Shown here in pieces: positions 45,790-54,594 of a stretch of DNA of 64,000 nucleotides. Source of the DNA: Bisbaumannia salifodinae (lineage in GTDB: Bacteria > Pseudomonadota > Gammaproteobacteria > Pseudomonadales > Halomonadaceae); the NCBI RefSeq assembly GCF_039522585.1, contig NZ_BAAADR010000021.1; one strand, written 5' to 3'. Below the pieces are notes generated by a model. It ran no database searches, was not told where the DNA came from, and saw only the letters and a program-made list of their open reading frames with translations. Numbering within the stretch: position 1 is the first letter of the stretch; every line of letters begins with the position of its first letter. Position numbers and translations under genes: made by a program.

Positions 45790-45918
45790 TTAGAAGGAAC
45801 GGGTGGCGATCCTCTTGCCGGCCCTGGCCAAGCCGATGATCACCTGGTGGATGAGCTCTGCGTGGTCCTTGGGGTTGACGAAGACGATGGCGCCACTCAG
45901 CTGTAGGCGAACGCGTGT
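45790..45918 (-). pseudogene. Gene fragment, C-terminal 42 codons, unknown family
   Basis: Open from an in-frame stop just upstream to TAA at 45790. The product reads like a globular C-terminus (SGAIVFVNPKDHAELIHQ, then GKRIATRSF). There is no start codon or ribosome site, so it is a remnant. Confidence 0.4.
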
Positions 45919-45955
45919 GTGTCAAAGCAAGATCAGGGATAGTTCCAGAAAGCAG

Positions 45956-47671
45956 CTACAGCATCCCTCCCTTCTTAAGGCGATAGTCCAGCGCCGCCCG
46001 ACTCATGCCCAGGCGCCGGGCCGCCGCCGAGACATTCTTGCCCGACTCCCGATAGGCCTTCTCCAGCAGGGCCGTCTCCAGGGCCTCCAGCGACACCCCC
46101 GCCTCGAGTACCCGGTCGCAGAGCGACACCAGGGCATCGCCAGGTTCGGCCTCCGTGGCCTGCGCGATATGGCCGCTTTCGCTCAGGGTCTGGCCCGGCT
46201 TCTGGCCGGGATGTTGACCGAACAGGGCCTGCTCATCGATGGAGTTGCCGTCACCGGCGAGGATCACCCCCCGCTCGATAATATTCTGCAGTTCGCGGAT
46301 ATTGCCCGGCCAGGCATGGGCCCGCAGCAGGGCCATGGCCTGATCGGTAAAGCCCAGCGTCTTGACGTGGTAGTGGCACTCGAAACGCTCCAGGAAGTGC
46401 TCGGCCAGTAGCCGAATATCGTCGCGGCGATCGCGCAGGGGCGGGATGATCACCGGGTAGGCATTGAGCCGATAGAAGAGGTCGGCGCGGAAGCGACCGT
46501 CCTGCACCCGCTCCATCAGGTCGCCATGGGTGGCGGCGACGATACGCACATCGATGGCGTAGCTCTGCTGGCCACCGACCCGCTCGATCTGCTTCTCCTG
46601 CAGGACACGCAGCAGGGAGGCCTGGGCCCGCGGCGAGAGCTCGGCCAGCTCATCCAGGAAGAGGGTGCCGCCGTGGGCGCGCTCGAAGCGCCCGGCCCGG
46701 GACTGGACGGCGCCGGTATAGGCGCCCTTCTCGACGCCGAACAGCTCCGACTCGATCAGGTCCGGGGGAATGGCCGCGCAGTTGACCGCCACGAAGGGGC
46801 CCTCGGCCCGGCCGCTCTGCTGATGGGCCCGGTGGGCCATGATCTCCTTGCCGGTGCCGGTCTCGCCCAGCAGCAGGATCGGCACCTCCGAGCGCGCGGC
46901 GCGGTCAATCAGGTCCAGCGCCCCGAGGAAGGCCGGGGCCTTGCCGATGGGGCGGTAGTGCTCATCACCCTTGTGGCGGGCGATATCGTCTTCCAGATAG
47001 GCGATGCGCGACTGCAGCTCGTAGAGTTCGTCGATCAGTGGGTCTTCGCGGAAATGCTCGGCGAAGGCGCCATGATCCTCCCACTCGGCGGCGGGGCGGC
47101 CGATGATTCGGCAGCGCTCGTCGCCGCGGCCGCGACACTCCACCTCCCGATACTGGATCTCCTGGCCGAGGAACTGGCTGGAGTAGGCGCAGGCGTAACC
47201 CAGCTGCATCCAGCACACCGGTTCGTCCAGGGAGGATTCCAGCTGCTCGTTGATCGCCACCTCATAGGAGTCCTGCCACTCGAACTCGCCATAGAAGTGG
47301 CCCTGATGGGGATCGATCTCCAGCGCCAGGGGAATCACCTTGACCAACCCCCGTAGGGAGTGGAGCTGGGGGCCGGTCAGGAAGCCATCCTCCACCGACA
47401 TCTCCTGACCACGCACCGCCCGGGCCAGTTCGGCATCCTTGAGCCCCGAGTGGTAGCCCAGGCGCAGGAAGAAGCTCTTGGCACGCTTCAGCCCCAGGGT
47501 ACGAATGATCTCATGGCGGAAGGTGGCCATGGTCTGTAGCTGCATCAGCAGCATGCGCTGCTCGCCGAGCCATATCTGCCCCTCCTCGGGAAGGAAGCGC
47601 AGTTTCTCGAGAATATCTCGGCTATCCGGGTAACGCGGCGTCACCCCATCGCTAGGCGTGCTCGTTTTCAT
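45956..47671 (-). CDS. dmpR: Phenol-sensing sigma-54 activator (DmpR/MopR family)
   Basis: Activator of 571 residues. An XylR_N/V4R sensor domain (about 20-200) is followed by a linker, an AAA+ domain (Walker A GETGTGKE near 267; sigma-54 loop GAYTGA near 316, a variant of GAFTGA) and a Fis-type helix-turn-helix. Sensor residues align with MopR at a constant offset of two: phenol contacts H104 and W132; zinc ligands C153, E176, C179 and C187. This supports direct phenol sensing. It is divergent from the phenol hydroxylase operon, which has a -24/-12 promoter. Confidence 0.92.
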   Translation of the reverse strand: MKTSTPSDGVTPRYPDSRDILEKLRFLPEEGQIWLGEQRMLLMQLQTMATFRHEIIRTLGLKRAKSFFLRLGYHSGLKDAELARAVRGQEMSVEDGFLTGPQLHSLRGLVKVIPLALEIDPHQGHFYGEFEWQDSYEVAINEQLESSLDEPVCWMQLGYACAYSSQFLGQEIQYREVECRGRGDERCRIIGRPAAEWEDHGAFAEHFREDPLIDELYELQSRIAYLEDDIARHKGDEHYRPIGKAPAFLGALDLIDRAARSEVPILLLGETGTGKEIMAHRAHQQSGRAEGPFVAVNCAAIPPDLIESELFGVEKGAYTGAVQSRAGRFERAHGGTLFLDELAELSPRAQASLLRVLQEKQIERVGGQQSYAIDVRIVAATHGDLMERVQDGRFRADLFYRLNAYPVIIPPLRDRRDDIRLLAEHFLERFECHYHVKTLGFTDQAMALLRAHAWPGNIRELQNIIERGVILAGDGNSIDEQALFGQHPGQKPGQTLSESGHIAQATEAEPGDALVSLCDRVLEAGVSLEALETALLEKAYRESGKNVSAAARRLGMSRAALDYRLKKGGML

Positions 47672-48009
47672 GGCGTCACAGGGTCGTTATTTTGATCTTG
47701 TGTATTGGACTTTTGTCGGGTGTTTTCAATACGACTACCGATTATCGACTCCGACAGCATAAGCCGCTCTAGGTCGCCCCTTCCAGTCTCCTTTCATTGA
47801 ACTCCCTGTCGCCGGCCGGTGGTTTTCATCATTTGCCCAAGCTGCTGTGCAGCAATTGATGATTTTCGCGATTCGTAGCGCTCCTCAGGCGGTCGGGAAA
47901 CGGCTGGGTGTATTTTTATCGTTCTGTTTTTATTGGTCTTTTGTGGTTTTTGGCCGGGCTGGCATGGGCCTTGTAAAGGTAAGGAGGAAACTCACCCGGA
48001 GGCGATCCC
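47672..48009. promoter_or_regulatory. dmpR-dmpK regulatory region with candidate activator sites
   Basis: This 338-base AT-rich gap has no gene. CATCATTTGC (47827-47836) and GCAATTGATG (47852-47861) form an inverted repeat with 9 of 10 matches around a GCTGC-TGT-GCAGC hairpin. GTATTG (47702) and CAATAC (47727) form another. They lie about 100-260 bases before the -24/-12 element, where DmpR/XylR enhancer sites sit. Confidence 0.5.
47959..47975 (+). promoter_or_regulatory. Sigma-54 (-24/-12) promoter of phenol hydroxylase operon
   Basis: CTGGCATGGGCCTTGTA matches YTGGCACGRNNNTTGCW except for T at the sixth-to-seventh C and GT in place of GC. GG and GT are 12 bases apart. It lies 35 bases before the dmpK start, downstream of DmpR-type sites. 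Confidence 0.75.
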
Positions 48010-48249
48010 ATGTCCCAGTCGGCCATCCCCCGCACCCTGAAACGCTATGTCCGCGTGCGGGAGAGAAGCGAGCGATTCATTGAATTCGACTTCGCCATCG
48101 AGAATCCGGAGCTGTTCGTCGAGCTGATCATGCCTCCTTTGGCCTTCGAGGAGTTCTGTGCCCGCAATGACGTGATCTTTATGAGCGATGAACAGGCCAA
48201 GGCCGTCGATACCCAGATGGAAAAGTGGCGTTACAGCGTCAGTCACTGA
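48010..48249 (+). CDS. dmpK: Phenol hydroxylase assembly protein
   Basis: Small protein of 79 residues, first gene of the operon. DmpK/PHK binds the apo-oxygenase and is needed for assembly of active enzyme, not for turnover. The sequence (RYVRVRERSERFIEFDFAIE then PELFVELIMPP) matches the family. GGAGG precedes ATG 48010. It is followed 50 bases later by dmpL. Confidence 0.9.
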   Translation: MSQSAIPRTLKRYVRVRERSERFIEFDFAIENPELFVELIMPPLAFEEFCARNDVIFMSDEQAKAVDTQMEKWRYSVSH

Positions 48250-48299
48250 TACCGGAATGCGACGGTCACCATCGCACAATAATAAACGAGGAGTCCCCT

Positions 48300-49286
48300 A
48301 TGAGTGTCGAGATCAAGACGGCGGAAATCACGCCGATTCGTCAGACCTATGGCCATACCAAGCGGCGCTTCGGCGACAAGCCGGCGACCCGTTATCAGGA
48401 AGCCAGCTTCGATATTCAGCCCACCACCAATTTCCATTATCGGCCGATGTTCGATGAGCATCACGAACTCTATGACACGGGCCATACGGCGCTGGTGATG
48501 GAGGACTGGTACGCCTTCAGTGACCCCCGTCAGTTCTATTATGGCGCCTGGGTGGCGGCCCGCGCCAAGCTCCAGGAGAGCACCGAGACCAGCTTCGCCT
48601 TCTTCGAGAAGCGTGGCCTGGGCGCTCGCCTGAGCGACGAGGCACGGAGCCTGGTCACCCGCTGCCTGCTGCCGTTGCGCCATGCCGAGATGGGCGCCAA
48701 CATGAATAACGTGGGCATCGCCGCCAATGCCTACGGCACCACCCTCAGCCAGGCGCACATGTACCACGGCATGGACCGCCTCGCCGTGGCCCAGTACCTG
48801 TCGCGCCTCGGCCTGCTGATCGACGAGTCGCCCGGCGCCCTGCTGGCCGAGGCCAAGACCCTGTGGATGGAGGCCCCCGCCTGGCAGGGCGTGCGCCGCT
48901 ATGTGGAAGACAGCCTGGTGGTGGAGGACTGGGCCGAGCTCTCCCTGGCCCAGAACCTGATCTTCGACGGCCTGCTCTACCCCTTCCTGCTGGAGAGCCT
49001 GGACGAGCGCCTGCTCGACATCGGCGGTGGCGATATCGCCATGCTCACCGATTTCATGGGCGACTGGTTCAAGGATGGCAGCCGCTTTATCGATGCGCTG
49101 TTCAAGACCCTGGCCGGCGAGAGCGAGGCCAACCGGGCGCAACTGACCCGCTGGGTCGCCCACTGGCGAACCCGTGCCCTCGAGGCGCTGACTCCGGTGG
49201 CCATCGACGCCGATATCGAGCTCGACGCCGCCCTGGCGGTGCTGGACAAGCGCCTCGCCAAACTCGGCCTGCTCGAGACCCACTGA
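48300..49286 (+). CDS. dmpL: Phenol hydroxylase beta subunit (P1)
   Basis: Oxygenase small (beta) subunit of 328 residues, ferritin-like but without iron ligands; it pairs with DmpN to form the (alpha-beta-gamma)2 hydroxylase. The conserved opening IRQTYGHTKRRFGDKPATRY is present. CGAGGAG precedes ATG 48300; the extra 25 codons to 48225 overlap dmpK and are rejected. Confidence 0.93.
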   Translation: MSVEIKTAEITPIRQTYGHTKRRFGDKPATRYQEASFDIQPTTNFHYRPMFDEHHELYDTGHTALVMEDWYAFSDPRQFYYGAWVAARAKLQESTETSFAFFEKRGLGARLSDEARSLVTRCLLPLRHAEMGANMNNVGIAANAYGTTLSQAHMYHGMDRLAVAQYLSRLGLLIDESPGALLAEAKTLWMEAPAWQGVRRYVEDSLVVEDWAELSLAQNLIFDGLLYPFLLESLDERLLDIGGGDIAMLTDFMGDWFKDGSRFIDALFKTLAGESEANRAQLTRWVAHWRTRALEALTPVAIDADIELDAALAVLDKRLAKLGLLETH

Positions 49287-49314
49287 GCCTTCCCCTGATT
49301 ACGGAGTTAGCCCC

Positions 49315-49584
49315 ATGTCACGCGTCTTTATCGCCCTGCAGGACAACGAGAACGCCCGCTTTATCGTCGAGGCCATCGGCGAGGACAACCCCGGCGCCGA
49401 GGTCAAGCACAGCCCGGCCATGATCCGCGTCGAGGCCGACGACCGCCTGATCATTCGCCGCGAGACGGTGGAGGAGAAGCTGGGCCGCGACTGGGATACC
49501 CAGGAGCTCCAGGTGGACATGATCAGCATCGGCGGCAACGTCGACGAGGATGACGACAGCTTCACCCTCTACTGGAACACCTGA
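49315..49584 (+). CDS. dmpM: Phenol hydroxylase regulatory/effector protein (P2)
   Basis: Cofactor-less coupling protein of 89 residues that docks on the hydroxylase and tunes oxygen activation (MmoB/DmpM family). SRVFIALQDNENARFIVEAI and DMISIGGNVDEDDD are family-typical. Confidence 0.93.
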   Translation: MSRVFIALQDNENARFIVEAIGEDNPGAEVKHSPAMIRVEADDRLIIRRETVEEKLGRDWDTQELQVDMISIGGNVDEDDDSFTLYWNT

Positions 49585-49640
49585 GTCCCCGACGACGCCA
49601 TCACACGCCAGCCAACAATAATGGCGCAGGAGAGTTAGCC

Positions 49641-51152
49641 ATGAATGCCAAGACCAGCAAGCGACTCAACATGAAGGAGCGCTACCGGATCATGACCCGG
49701 GACCTGGGCTGGGAGCCCAGCTATCAGCGCTACGAGGACATCTTCCCCCAGGAGGGCTTCGAGGGCATCAAGATCACCGACTGGGACCAGTGGGAAGACC
49801 CCTTCCGCCTGACCATGGACAACTACTGGAAATTCCAGGCGGAGAAGGAGCGCAAGCTCTACGCGATCTTCGATGCGGTGTCCCAGAACAACGGCCAGAT
49901 GAAGATCTCCGACCCCCGCTACCTGAACGCGGTCAAGCTGTTCATTACCGCCGTCACGCCGCTCGAGTACAACGCCTACAAGGGCTATGCCCGGGTCGGT
50001 CGCCAGTTCGGTGGGGTCGGGGCGCGCATCGCCTGCCAGATGCAGTCGATCGACGAGCTGCGCCACACCCAGACCCAGATCCATGCCATGAGTCACTACA
50101 ACAAGTACTTCGGTGGCATGCATGACTTCCCGCACATGTTCGATCGGGTCTGGTACCTGTCGGTGCCCAAGTCGTTCTTCGAGGACGCCTCCACCGCCGG
50201 GCCCTTCGAGTTCCTGACCGCGATCTCCTTCTCCTTCGAGTATGTGCTGACCAACCTGCTGTTCCTGCCGTTCATGTCCGGCGCCGCCTACAACGGCGAC
50301 ATGAACACCGTGACCTTCGGCTTCTCGGCGCAGTCCGACGAGGCGCGGCATATGACCCTCGGGCTCGAGATCATCAAGTTCATCCTCGAACAGCACGAGG
50401 ACAACGTGCCGATCATCCAGCAATGGCTCGACAAGTGGCTGTGGCGCGGTTACCGGCTGCTCTCCATCGTCGGCATGATGATGGACTACATGCTGCCCAA
50501 CAAAGTGATGTCCTGGGCCGAGGCCTGGACGATGTACTACGAGGAGGCCGGTGGCGCCCTGTTCAAGGAGCTCGAGCGTTACGGTATCCGTCCGCCCAAG
50601 TACGCCGACCAGACCGTGATCGGCAAGGATCATGTCAGCCACCAGGCCTGGTTCATCTTCTACCAGTACGGTCACGCCACCGCCTTCAACACCTGGGTGC
50701 CCACCGCCAAGGAGATGGACTGGCTCTCCGAGAAGTACCCGGACACCTTCGACCGCCTCTACCGCCCGCGCTTCGAGCTGCTGGCCGAGAAGGCCGCCCG
50801 CGGCGAGCGCTTCTACAACAACACCCTGCCGCAGCTCTGCCAGGTCTGCCAGATCCCGCTGGCGATCACCGAGCCGGACGACGACACCCTGCTCAGCCAT
50901 CGCGACACCGTGCATGACGGCGAGCGCTACCACTTCTGCTCCGATGGCTGCCACGACATCTTCCAGCACGAGCCGGAGAAGTATGTCCAGGCCTGGCTGC
51001 CGGTGCACCAGATCCTGCAGGGCAACTGCGGCGGCGCCGACATGGAGAAGGTGATCGGCGACTACTACCGCATCGAAATGGGCGAGGACAACCTCGACTT
51101 CGAGGGCTCCGCCGAGCAGCGCCGCTGGGCGGCGTGGAAACAGGCCGTCTGA
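49641..51152 (+). CDS. dmpN: Phenol hydroxylase alpha (di-iron) subunit (P3)
   Basis: Catalytic subunit of 503 residues that hydroxylates phenol to catechol at a carboxylate-bridged di-iron centre. The two ExxH iron motifs are E139-L-R-H142 and E234-A-R-H237. A C-terminal YHS-like metal module is visible near 402-440 (CQVC, then YHFCSDGCHD). Strong identity in pattern to DmpN/PhhN throughout. GGAGAG precedes the ATG. Confidence 0.95.
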   Translation: MNAKTSKRLNMKERYRIMTRDLGWEPSYQRYEDIFPQEGFEGIKITDWDQWEDPFRLTMDNYWKFQAEKERKLYAIFDAVSQNNGQMKISDPRYLNAVKLFITAVTPLEYNAYKGYARVGRQFGGVGARIACQMQSIDELRHTQTQIHAMSHYNKYFGGMHDFPHMFDRVWYLSVPKSFFEDASTAGPFEFLTAISFSFEYVLTNLLFLPFMSGAAYNGDMNTVTFGFSAQSDEARHMTLGLEIIKFILEQHEDNVPIIQQWLDKWLWRGYRLLSIVGMMMDYMLPNKVMSWAEAWTMYYEEAGGALFKELERYGIRPPKYADQTVIGKDHVSHQAWFIFYQYGHATAFNTWVPTAKEMDWLSEKYPDTFDRLYRPRFELLAEKAARGERFYNNTLPQLCQVCQIPLAITEPDDDTLLSHRDTVHDGERYHFCSDGCHDIFQHEPEKYVQAWLPVHQILQGNCGGADMEKVIGDYYRIEMGEDNLDFEGSAEQRRWAAWKQAV

Positions 51153-51165
51153 GGAGGCAGCGATC

Positions 51166-51528
51166 ATGAGCGTAAACGCCAACTATCCGAACTACCGGGG
51201 CCCGGTGCGCGACCGTGTCGAGAACTTCCACGGCAACCAGCTGGTGTACGTGATGTGGGAGCGCCACCTGCTGTTCTGCGCTCCCCTGACCTTCCTCGCC
51301 GACCCGGCGATGGCCTTCGATGCCTTCCTCGCGGAGGTACTCACACCGGCGCTGGCGCCGCATCCCGAGAGCGAGGCGCTCGACTTCGCCGAGGCCCAGT
51401 GGCGCCTCGACGGCGAGGACTTCACCCCGCGCGGAGACGCCTCGCTGGCCGACAACGGCATCGGCCACAAGTCACAGCTGCGCCTGATCACGCCGCGGCT
51501 GTCGGATCTGGCCGACGCGGCCATCTGA
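51166..51528 (+). CDS. dmpO: Phenol hydroxylase gamma subunit (P4)
   Basis: Hydroxylase gamma subunit of 120 residues. YRGPVRDRVENFHGNQLVYV is the conserved opening, and EALDFAEAQWRLDG is in the middle. It completes the hexameric oxygenase. GAGGAGG lies just before the ATG. Confidence 0.92.
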   Translation: MSVNANYPNYRGPVRDRVENFHGNQLVYVMWERHLLFCAPLTFLADPAMAFDAFLAEVLTPALAPHPESEALDFAEAQWRLDGEDFTPRGDASLADNGIGHKSQLRLITPRLSDLADAAI

Positions 51529-51543
51529 GGGGAGGGCAGCCTC

Positions 51544-52611
51544 ATGAGTTATGAAGTGACCATCGAACCCACCGGCGAAATCGTCGAGGTGGAGGAGGGC
51601 CAGACCCTGCTGGACGCGGCCCTGCGCCAGGGCGTGTGGCTGCCCTTCGCCTGCGGCCACGGCACCTGCGGCACCTGCAAGGTGCAGGTGCTGGAAGGCG
51701 AGGCCGAGGTGGGCGACGCCTCGCCCTTCGCCCTGCTCGACATGGAGCGTGACGAGGGCTACCGCCTGGCCTGCTGCTGTCATCCGGAGAGCGACCTGGT
51801 GATCGAGGCGGACGTCGATGAGGACCCGGACTTCGCCGGCCATCCGGTGCAGGACTGGAGTGCCACCGTCAGCGCCATTACCGAGCTGACCCCGACCATC
51901 CGCGAGATCCGCCTGCGCCTGGACGGCGAGGGCATGGCCTTCCAGGCCGGCCAGTACATCAACCTCCGGGTGCCCGGCGTGGAGGGCACCCGCGCCTTCT
52001 CCATCGCCTCCGCACCGGCCGAGTCCGGCGAGCTGGCCCTGCATGTCCGCAAGGTCGAGGGCGGCGCGGCCACCACCTGGCTCCATGAGCGGCTCGAGGA
52101 GGGGCAGCGCCTGGAACTGAGCGGGCCTTACGGCCAGTTCTTCGTGCGCAAGTCCGACCCCAAGGACGTGATCTTTATCGCCGGCGGCTCCGGGCTCTCC
52201 AGCCCCGAGTCGATGATCCTCGACCTGCTGGCCGACCCCGAGGATACCCGGCGCATCACCCTCTTCCAGGGCGCGCGCAGCCTCGCCGAGCTCTACCACC
52301 GGGAGCGCTTCGAGCGACTCGCCGCCGAGCACGAGCGCTTCACCTATGTGCCGGCGCTCAGCGCGCCCCTGGACGACGACGCCTGGGACGGTTTCGTCGG
52401 CTACGTCCACGAGGCCGCCAACGCCCACTTCGAGGGTCGCTTCAGCGAGCACAAGGCCTACCTGTGCGGGCCGCCGCCGATGATCGATTCCGCCATCACC
52501 GCCCTGATGCGGGGGCGCCTGTTCGAGCGCGACATCCATATGGAGCGCTTCCTGACCGCCGCCGACGGCGCCGAGGGCGGCCAGCGCTCGGCCCTCTTCA
52601 AGCGGATCTAA
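51544..52611 (+). CDS. dmpP: Phenol hydroxylase reductase (P5)
   Basis: Electron donor of 355 residues. The N-terminal plant-type [2Fe-2S] domain has C37, C42, C45 and a cysteine of the C77-C79 triplet. The FAD domain (RAFSIAS near 155) and NADH domain (GGSGLSSPESMILDLL near 213) follow. It moves electrons from NADH to DmpN. No DmpQ ferredoxin gene follows, in line with the absence of a meta-cleavage dioxygenase. Confidence 0.94.
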   Translation: MSYEVTIEPTGEIVEVEEGQTLLDAALRQGVWLPFACGHGTCGTCKVQVLEGEAEVGDASPFALLDMERDEGYRLACCCHPESDLVIEADVDEDPDFAGHPVQDWSATVSAITELTPTIREIRLRLDGEGMAFQAGQYINLRVPGVEGTRAFSIASAPAESGELALHVRKVEGGAATTWLHERLEEGQRLELSGPYGQFFVRKSDPKDVIFIAGGSGLSSPESMILDLLADPEDTRRITLFQGARSLAELYHRERFERLAAEHERFTYVPALSAPLDDDAWDGFVGYVHEAANAHFEGRFSEHKAYLCGPPPMIDSAITALMRGRLFERDIHMERFLTAADGAEGGQRSALFKRI

Positions 52612-52660
52612 TGCCACCCATTGGCCGTTTCACGACAAGAACCACAAGGAGCAAGACGCC

Positions 52661-53602
52661 ATGACCGTAAAGATTTTCGACACCCCCCAGGTGCAGGACT
52701 TCCTGAACACCGTCGCCGGCTTCGAGCAAGCCGGCGGCAGCGACCGCGCCAAGCGGATCGTCCACCGCCTGCTCGCCGACCTCTATCGGCTGATTGATGA
52801 CTTCGACGTCACCCCGGAGGAGTTCTGGGCGACGGTCAGCCTGATGAACGAGCTCGGCAAGGGCTCCCAGTTCGGCCTGCTGGCCCCGGGCCTGGGCTTC
52901 GATCACTACCTGGATATGCGCATGGATGCCGAGGATGAGGCCCGCGGCCTGAGCGGCGGCACCCCGCGCACCATCGAGGGGCCCCTCTATGTGGCCGGCG
53001 CCCCGGAGGCCGAGGGCGTGGCGCGCCTGGACGACGGCCGGGACCCGGATGGCGAGACCATGTGGCTGACCGGCCGGGTGCGCGACACCGACGGCCGGCC
53101 GGTCGCCGGCGCCCGGGTCGAGATCTGGCACGCCGACGCCAAGGGCGGCTACTCCCACTTCGACCCGTCCCAGTCCGAGTACAACCTGCGTCGCACCATC
53201 GTTACCGACGCCGAGGGGCGCTACGCCGCGCGCAGCATCATCCCCTCCGGCTACGGGGTCCCGGCGGGCAGCCCGACCGATCAGGTGCTCGCCGCCCTGG
53301 GCCGCCACGGCCAGCGCCCGGCGCATATCCACTTCTTTATCTCGGCGCCGGGCCACAAGCACCTGACCACCCAGATCAACCTGGCCGGCGACCCCTACAC
53401 CTGGGACGACTTCGCCTTCGCCACCCGCGAGGAGCTGCTGGTGGAAGGCCGAGTCATCGAGGAGGCCAGCGAGGCCGAGCAGCGTGGCCTGGAGGGCCCC
53501 TTTACCGAGGTGGTCTTCGATATCGAACTGGCCAGGACCGAGGCCCAGGAGCTGCAGAGCCGCCACAAGCGGCCCCGTGCCCTGGAAGAGACCACCGACT
53601 AA
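52661..53602 (+). CDS. catA: Catechol 1,2-dioxygenase, copy 1
   Basis: Intradiol dioxygenase of 313 residues that opens catechol to cis,cis-muconate. The Fe(III) ligands are Y164 (GGYSHFDP), Y198 (SGYGVP), H222 and H224 (RPAHIHFF). The N-terminal helical domain (about 1-100) mediates dimerisation and lipid binding in the family. It sits 49 bases after dmpP, so phenol hydroxylation and ring cleavage are probably on one sigma-54 transcript. A second, closely similar gene begins at 63727. Confidence 0.95.
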   Translation: MTVKIFDTPQVQDFLNTVAGFEQAGGSDRAKRIVHRLLADLYRLIDDFDVTPEEFWATVSLMNELGKGSQFGLLAPGLGFDHYLDMRMDAEDEARGLSGGTPRTIEGPLYVAGAPEAEGVARLDDGRDPDGETMWLTGRVRDTDGRPVAGARVEIWHADAKGGYSHFDPSQSEYNLRRTIVTDAEGRYAARSIIPSGYGVPAGSPTDQVLAALGRHGQRPAHIHFFISAPGHKHLTTQINLAGDPYTWDDFAFATREELLVEGRVIEEASEAEQRGLEGPFTEVVFDIELARTEAQELQSRHKRPRALEETTD

Positions 53603-53676
53603 GGCGCCGCCGCGATCGCTTGCCGGCGCCCCCGGGCGCCGGCCCTTCCTCCGATAACGACAATAAGGAATTCCCC

Positions 53677-54570
53677 ATGAGATACCGCAACCGGTTGGCC
53701 CTGGGCCTGGCCCTGGGGGGCGCCGCCCTCGCGTCCCCGGCCTCGGCGGGCAATGGTCACTATGTGCCCGGCGTCGAGGGCCTCAATGGCGCCCTGGTAC
53801 CCCCGCCCGGCCTCTACTATCGGGGCTACCTGGCCCGCTACGAGATCGATAGCCTGCGCGATGGTGGCGGCGACGCCGCCCCGGGGCGCAACCGCGGCGA
53901 GGTCACCGCCCTGGTCAATCGCCTGGTGTGGATCACCGATCGGCAGATCCTCGGCGCCGACTATGGTGTCGAGGCGATCCTGCCGGTGGTGGATACCTCG
54001 CTACGCTTCGGCGGGGTGGGCCTGAACGACGGCGACAGCGGCCTGGGCGATCTCTTCCTCAGCCCGCTGGTGCTGGGCTGGCACGGCGAACGCTGGGACG
54101 CGGTCTTCGCCGCCGGCCAGTGGTTGGATACCGGTGATCACGCCGCCGATCGCCCCGCCTCACCGGGCAAGGGCTTCGACAGCACCATGCTGACCCTGGG
54201 CGGTGCCTGGCACTTCGATGACTCCAGGCGCTGGACCCTCTCGGCATTGAGCCGCTACGAGACCCACGGCCGCCAGGACGCCACCGGCATCACCCCCGGC
54301 GATAGCCTGGTGGTGGAGTGGGGGCTGGGCCATCGCCTCGATAGCGGCCTGACCCTGGGGCTGGTGGGCTACGACGCCTGGCAACTGGAAGATGACGGTG
54401 GGGTGGCGGTGGCCGGGGACAAGGCCGAGCAGCACGCCATCGGCGTCGAGGCGGGCTATTTCTGGCCGGCCCTGGGGCTGGGTCTCAACGCCGCCTTCTA
54501 CCACGAGTATGACAACCGGGCGGCGCCCCAGGGCGATCTGCTGCGCCTGACCCTGACCCAGGCCTTTTAA
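53677..54570 (+). CDS. MetA-like outer-membrane protein, copy 2 (end of phenol operon)
   Basis: Paralogue of 297 residues, the same length as copy 1. Signal peptide 1-24 (SPASA-G) is followed by NGHYVPGVEGLNGAL and a beta-strand-rich chain ending LTQAF, an outer-membrane C-terminus. AAGGAA precedes ATG 53677. High GC throughout, unlike the 5' half of copy 1, so this copy is probably the resident one. Its place at the end of dmpKLMNOP-catA implies a role in phenol entry or tolerance. Confidence 0.78.
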   Translation: MRYRNRLALGLALGGAALASPASAGNGHYVPGVEGLNGALVPPPGLYYRGYLARYEIDSLRDGGGDAAPGRNRGEVTALVNRLVWITDRQILGADYGVEAILPVVDTSLRFGGVGLNDGDSGLGDLFLSPLVLGWHGERWDAVFAAGQWLDTGDHAADRPASPGKGFDSTMLTLGGAWHFDDSRRWTLSALSRYETHGRQDATGITPGDSLVVEWGLGHRLDSGLTLGLVGYDAWQLEDDGGVAVAGDKAEQHAIGVEAGYFWPALGLGLNAAFYHEYDNRAAPQGDLLRLTLTQAF

Positions 54571-54594
54571 CCCCCCACTCTCTCCGCCTGCCTC

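Larger units (their letters stand above)
45328..45955. other. Non-coding stretch with hairpins and decayed gene fragments
   Basis: No intact gene. GGCCCGC-ATCG-GCGGGCC at 45350-45367 probably terminates the MetA-like gene. Minus-strand coding-like fragments lie at about 45400-45620 (VAVAPRNKLEIADPSVASEK, interrupted by a stop at 45533) and 45790-45918 (GAIVFVNPKDHAELIHQVI, stop at 45790). A perfect 20-bp inverted repeat lies at 45642-45685. I do not recognise the parent genes. Confidence 0.55.

Noticed and set aside
45328..45955. Insertion sequence or transposase remnant
   Set aside because: Searched because of the inverted repeat and fragments, but no DDE motif, target duplication or recognisable transposase segment was seen.
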